From NCBI GenBank assembly GCA_002840285.1, contig PHAE01000002.1:1-64000 (forward strand): 64,000 bases of DNA, read 5' to 3'. The notes under the pieces were generated by a model. It ran no database searches. It was not told where the DNA came from and saw nothing but the letters and a program-made list of their open reading frames with translations. Origin of the DNA: Firmicutes bacterium HGW-Firmicutes-11 (GTDB lineage: Bacteria > Bacillota > Clostridia > Peptostreptococcales > Anaerovoracaceae). A program made the position numbers and the translations under genes. This document shows positions 61,678 to 64,000 of this stretch, piece after piece (position 1 is the stretch's first letter; every line of letters starts with the position of its first letter).

Positions 61678-63207
61678 ATGTTTGATCTACTGTCTTATCT
61701 TCTATTGATCGTCGGTATTGCATTTCTGTTTCTCTTTTTCTATTGTCTGACGGTACGGGGCAGCAGTCTGGCTCTGCCATTTTCTCTTATTTGCGTCTCT
61801 GCTGCGATCTATATCGTCGGCTATAGCTTCGAGTTGAGAGCAGACGATCTGGAGACTATCCGCTTCTTTCTCAAGCTGGAATACTTTGGCGTACCCTTCA
61901 TTTCAGCGTTCTGGCTTTTTTTTACCATCCGGTTTTGCAAGCGAAAATCACCTTCTACGGTCCTGATCCTGATCGTCATGATTTTTCCGTTGTTGTCTTT
62001 GTTTTTCAGCGTGACCAATGAGTATCACAACCTATTGTACGAAGACATCACCACTTTTTTGCACAACGGAAACTTACTGGTGATCCTGCATAAGGGACCC
62101 TGGTATTATGTTCAGGTCGTTTACGCTTACCTCATCCAGTTCTACTCGATCGCCTCCTTTTATAAAATATGGAAAAAAGATCGGTTCCAACGCAAGACCC
62201 AAGCGTATTATATTTTCGTCGGCTCTCTCTGGCCGATCATTTTTAGCTCTATCTATTTTTTCGGCTTATCACCATTGGCAATCGACTTGACTCCCTATGG
62301 TCTGAGTATATCCGCTGTGTTCTTTTTTATCGCCCTGTTCCGGTATCGTTTTCTTGATTTGAACGAGACGGTGAAGGACATCACGTTCATGGAAATCAAT
62401 GAAGGCATCCTGGTATTGGATGAAAAACAGCATTTGGTGGAATACAACAAGGCGGCAAGTAAAATTTTCCCCTGGTTGGAACGCAATCAAATCGGTTCTG
62501 CATTGATCGACTCGCCGGTGGTCCGGGAAATTCTCGGGCAGTCCATAGATTTTTTCGAGATCGCGATCCCTTACAAGTCCGGACTTCGCTATTACGAGTT
62601 TCGAAAAACGCAATTGAAAGAGAAGCGGCGACCCGTAGGTTCCGTGTATTTCATACAAGACATCACAAATCAAAAGGAATTGTTCCTGACCATGAAGGAT
62701 ATGGCATCCTATGATCCCCTGACGAAACTGTTCAACCGGAGAAAGCTGTTCGAAGAGGCGGAAAAAGAAATGCAGCGGTCCCGGCGTTACCGCCGGAAGA
62801 TTTCTGTCTTGATGGCGGATGTCGATGATTTCAAGAATATCAATGATCGTTATGGTCATCAGGCAGGAGACGAAATCTTAAGAAGAACGGCGGAAGTCTG
62901 CAAGGAACGTCTTCGATCAACTGACATCATCGGCCGGTACGGCGGTGAAGAGTTTATGATGCTGCTGCCTGACGCTGACATAGAAAATGCCTGCAGTATC
63001 GCCGAGGAGATCCGCAGGCACATTGAAGCTATGGTGATCAGGTACAACGAAGTCCCGATAACGACGACTTTGAGCATCGGCGTGTCGACAGCAGCCGAAC
63101 TCACATCAGACATAACTCTCGAGGTGCTGATCCACAATGCCGACGTCGCCCTCTATCAAGCCAAAGCAGAAGGGAAGAACCGTGTGGTCTCCTTCCGTCA
63201 GGACTGA
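61678..63207 (+). CDS. Membrane diguanylate cyclase (7TM sensor, PAS, GGDEF)
   Basis: This 509-residue protein should make cyclic di-GMP from GTP. Seven hydrophobic segments in the first 220 residues resemble the 7TM histidine-kinase-type sensor domain. A PAS domain (about 230-330) follows, then GGDEF (about 345-505) with the active-site motif GGEEF at 422-426. An RSTD at 413-416, five residues earlier, is a product-inhibition I-site. The ATG at 61678 follows GGAGG; the frame from 61645 is longer. Its end overlaps the converging SHOCT gene by 10 bp. Confidence 0.92.
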   Translation: MFDLLSYLLLIVGIAFLFLFFYCLTVRGSSLALPFSLICVSAAIYIVGYSFELRADDLETIRFFLKLEYFGVPFISAFWLFFTIRFCKRKSPSTVLILIVMIFPLLSLFFSVTNEYHNLLYEDITTFLHNGNLLVILHKGPWYYVQVVYAYLIQFYSIASFYKIWKKDRFQRKTQAYYIFVGSLWPIIFSSIYFFGLSPLAIDLTPYGLSISAVFFFIALFRYRFLDLNETVKDITFMEINEGILVLDEKQHLVEYNKAASKIFPWLERNQIGSALIDSPVVREILGQSIDFFEIAIPYKSGLRYYEFRKTQLKEKRRPVGSVYFIQDITNQKELFLTMKDMASYDPLTKLFNRRKLFEEAEKEMQRSRRYRRKISVLMADVDDFKNINDRYGHQAGDEILRRTAEVCKERLRSTDIIGRYGGEEFMMLLPDADIENACSIAEEIRRHIEAMVIRYNEVPITTTLSIGVSTAAELTSDITLEVLIHNADVALYQAKAEGKNRVVSFRQD

Positions 63208-63491
63208 AGTTCCGATTTGCGGTGCTGATATTCCTCTGTATCGATCTCGCCTTTTGCGTACCGCTCCCGCAAGATCCGCAACGCATCATCTTCACTATTC
63301 TTCGTTTTATTTTCTTCGACCTTCATCGTCTCTATCGGTCTCGCCTTATTCGATTGCTGCTTGAACAGCTTGTATACGATCAATATTATGATCGCCAATA
63401 CGACGAGCCGCAATGCCAAAAATATCGCTCCCATCCACCAGATTCCACCGTCGAACATGAAACTGGACGGATCCCATCCGAATCGCATCAT
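63198..63491 (-). CDS. SHOCT domain membrane protein
   Basis: This 97-residue protein has one membrane helix (about 18-42; IFLALRLVVLAIIILIVYKL) and a C-terminal SHOCT motif, DALRILRERYAKGEIDTEEY. SHOCT is a short oligomerisation motif of unknown exact role. The ATG at 63491 follows AGGAGG at good spacing, so the longer frame to 63560 is rejected. Confidence 0.85.
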   Translation of the reverse strand: MMRFGWDPSSFMFDGGIWWMGAIFLALRLVVLAIIILIVYKLFKQQSNKARPIETMKVEENKTKNSEDDALRILRERYAKGEIDTEEYQHRKSELQS

Positions 63492-63683
63492 TTCGATCAC
63501 CTCCTCATTTCTTTGATTACATATTACCACGATTCTTCCCATCTTATGTGCGTATTTCATGCAGATATTGTGGTTTATTTGTGTCGGGACTTCTTGAAAT
63601 CATGACAGACAAATTGATTAGATTGTAATTATTGTATATATGCAATAAGATTAAGTAGTGAGTATTGATCAAGGAGGTGTGTT

Positions 63684-64000
63684 ATGAATTCCCATTTCTT
63701 TTCGACTCGGCCGGGACATCCGCGCCCAGTGGCGATGCGCGGTGATGGCGTTTTTCTCTACGACGATACCGGTAAAAAATATTTGGACGGCAGTTCCGGT
63801 GCTATGACAGCAAATCTGGGGCATGGGAATCCTCGCGTGGTTGATCGGATCAACAGCCAATTGAGCCTCCTCTCCTTTTCCTACCGTTCCCAGTTCACCA
63901 ATGATCCTTTGGAACTCCTCAGCGCAAAGATTGCGGCGTTGGCTCCTGGGGATCTTTCATCTGTCGCTTTTGCCAACAGTGGCTCCGAGGCGTCAGAATT
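63684..64000 (+). CDS. Class III aminotransferase, partial (cut by window end)
   Basis: The first 105 codons of a PLP-dependent class III (omega or acetylornithine/GABA type) aminotransferase. The text VFLYDDTGKKYLDGSSGAM, LGHGNPRVVDRI and FANSGSEASE is characteristic: the last is the start of the PLP-phosphate loop. The ATG at 63684 has AAGGAGG 7 nt upstream. The substrate cannot be told from this fragment. A GABA or putrescine aminotransferase would fit the 4-hydroxybutyrate module, but this is a guess. The 120-nt gap before it holds AT-rich DNA with a small dyad near 63636-63650. Confidence 0.88.
   Translation, partial: MNSHFFSTRPGHPRPVAMRGDGVFLYDDTGKKYLDGSSGAMTANLGHGNPRVVDRINSQLSLLSFSYRSQFTNDPLELLSAKIAALAPGDLSSVAFANSGSEASE

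Noticed and set aside
1-64000. rRNA, tRNA, insertion sequences, prophage or toxin-antitoxin pairs
   Set aside because: I saw no cloverleaf with a CCA-type end, no rRNA text, no transposase or integrase motifs and no toxin next to the RHH protein. A tRNAscan or IS search would be needed to exclude weak cases.

Overview
The window reads as a chromosomal segment of a strictly anaerobic, Gram-positive, rod-shaped member of the Clostridia (inference). The evidence is: 4-hydroxybutyryl-CoA dehydratase with a complete 4-hydroxybutyrate module, butyryl-CoA dehydrogenase with a ferredoxin-type Etf, a selenoprotein peroxiredoxin, NrdR, RNase Y, a radC-mreBCD-pbp2-minD cluster, strong AGGAGG ribosome sites, frequent TTG starts and two sigma-54 promoters. 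Amino-acid or GABA/putrescine fermenters related to Clostridium aminobutyricum, Anaerovorax or Peptoclostridium are the best guess. I see no rRNA, tRNA, insertion sequence, prophage or CRISPR array.

Layout. 1-269: a 23-bp tandem array cut by the window edge, an inverted repeat and a degenerate repeat. 270-4498: a sigma-54-driven 4-hydroxybutyrate operon (abfD, a small Cys-rich protein, CoA-transferase, 4-hydroxybutyrate dehydrogenase). 4591-7141: NifU-like scaffold, O-acetylhomoserine sulfhydrylase and a TPP-riboswitch-controlled thiamine transporter. 7351-14631: a sigma-54-driven TRAP transporter (dctPQM) facing an APC permease with a sigma-54 response regulator and histidine kinase. 14706-20702: a NuoE/NuoF/(GltD-formate dehydrogenase-like) complex whose formate dehydrogenase-like domain has lost its catalytic residue. 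20878-28621: EamA transporter, holA, comEC and PBP1A. 28682-31949: etfA, etfB, bcd. 32083-35093: thiI, a cysteine desulfurase and a HAD phosphatase. 35174-35902: selenocysteine peroxiredoxin read through an in-frame TGA. 36066-45514: rny, rodA, minD, pbp2, mreDCB and radC. 45715-49755: DUF1015 protein, cmk, nrdR, cupin, metal chaperone and class II aldolase. 49768-56805: a complete flavin-based extracellular electron transfer (FLEET) locus. 57265-63491: RHH protein, SPFH protein, metal ATPase with its ArsR regulator, DUF4230 protein, diguanylate cyclase and SHOCT protein. 63684-end: a partial class III aminotransferase.

How it fits together. 4-Hydroxybutyrate is made or used by the dehydrogenase, activated by the CoA-transferase and dehydrated to crotonyl-CoA by AbfD. 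Bcd-EtfAB can reduce crotonyl-CoA to butyryl-CoA, probably with flavin-based electron bifurcation to ferredoxin. The NuoEF-GltD-like complex carries both NADH-type and NADPH-type sites and many Fe-S clusters, so it is a candidate transhydrogenase linking NADH, NADPH and ferredoxin. The FLEET locus (Ndh2, demethylmenaquinone synthesis, EetA/B, flavinylated lipoprotein and its flavin transferase) would send NADH electrons to extracellular acceptors. Together these make the segment rich in redox-balancing systems.
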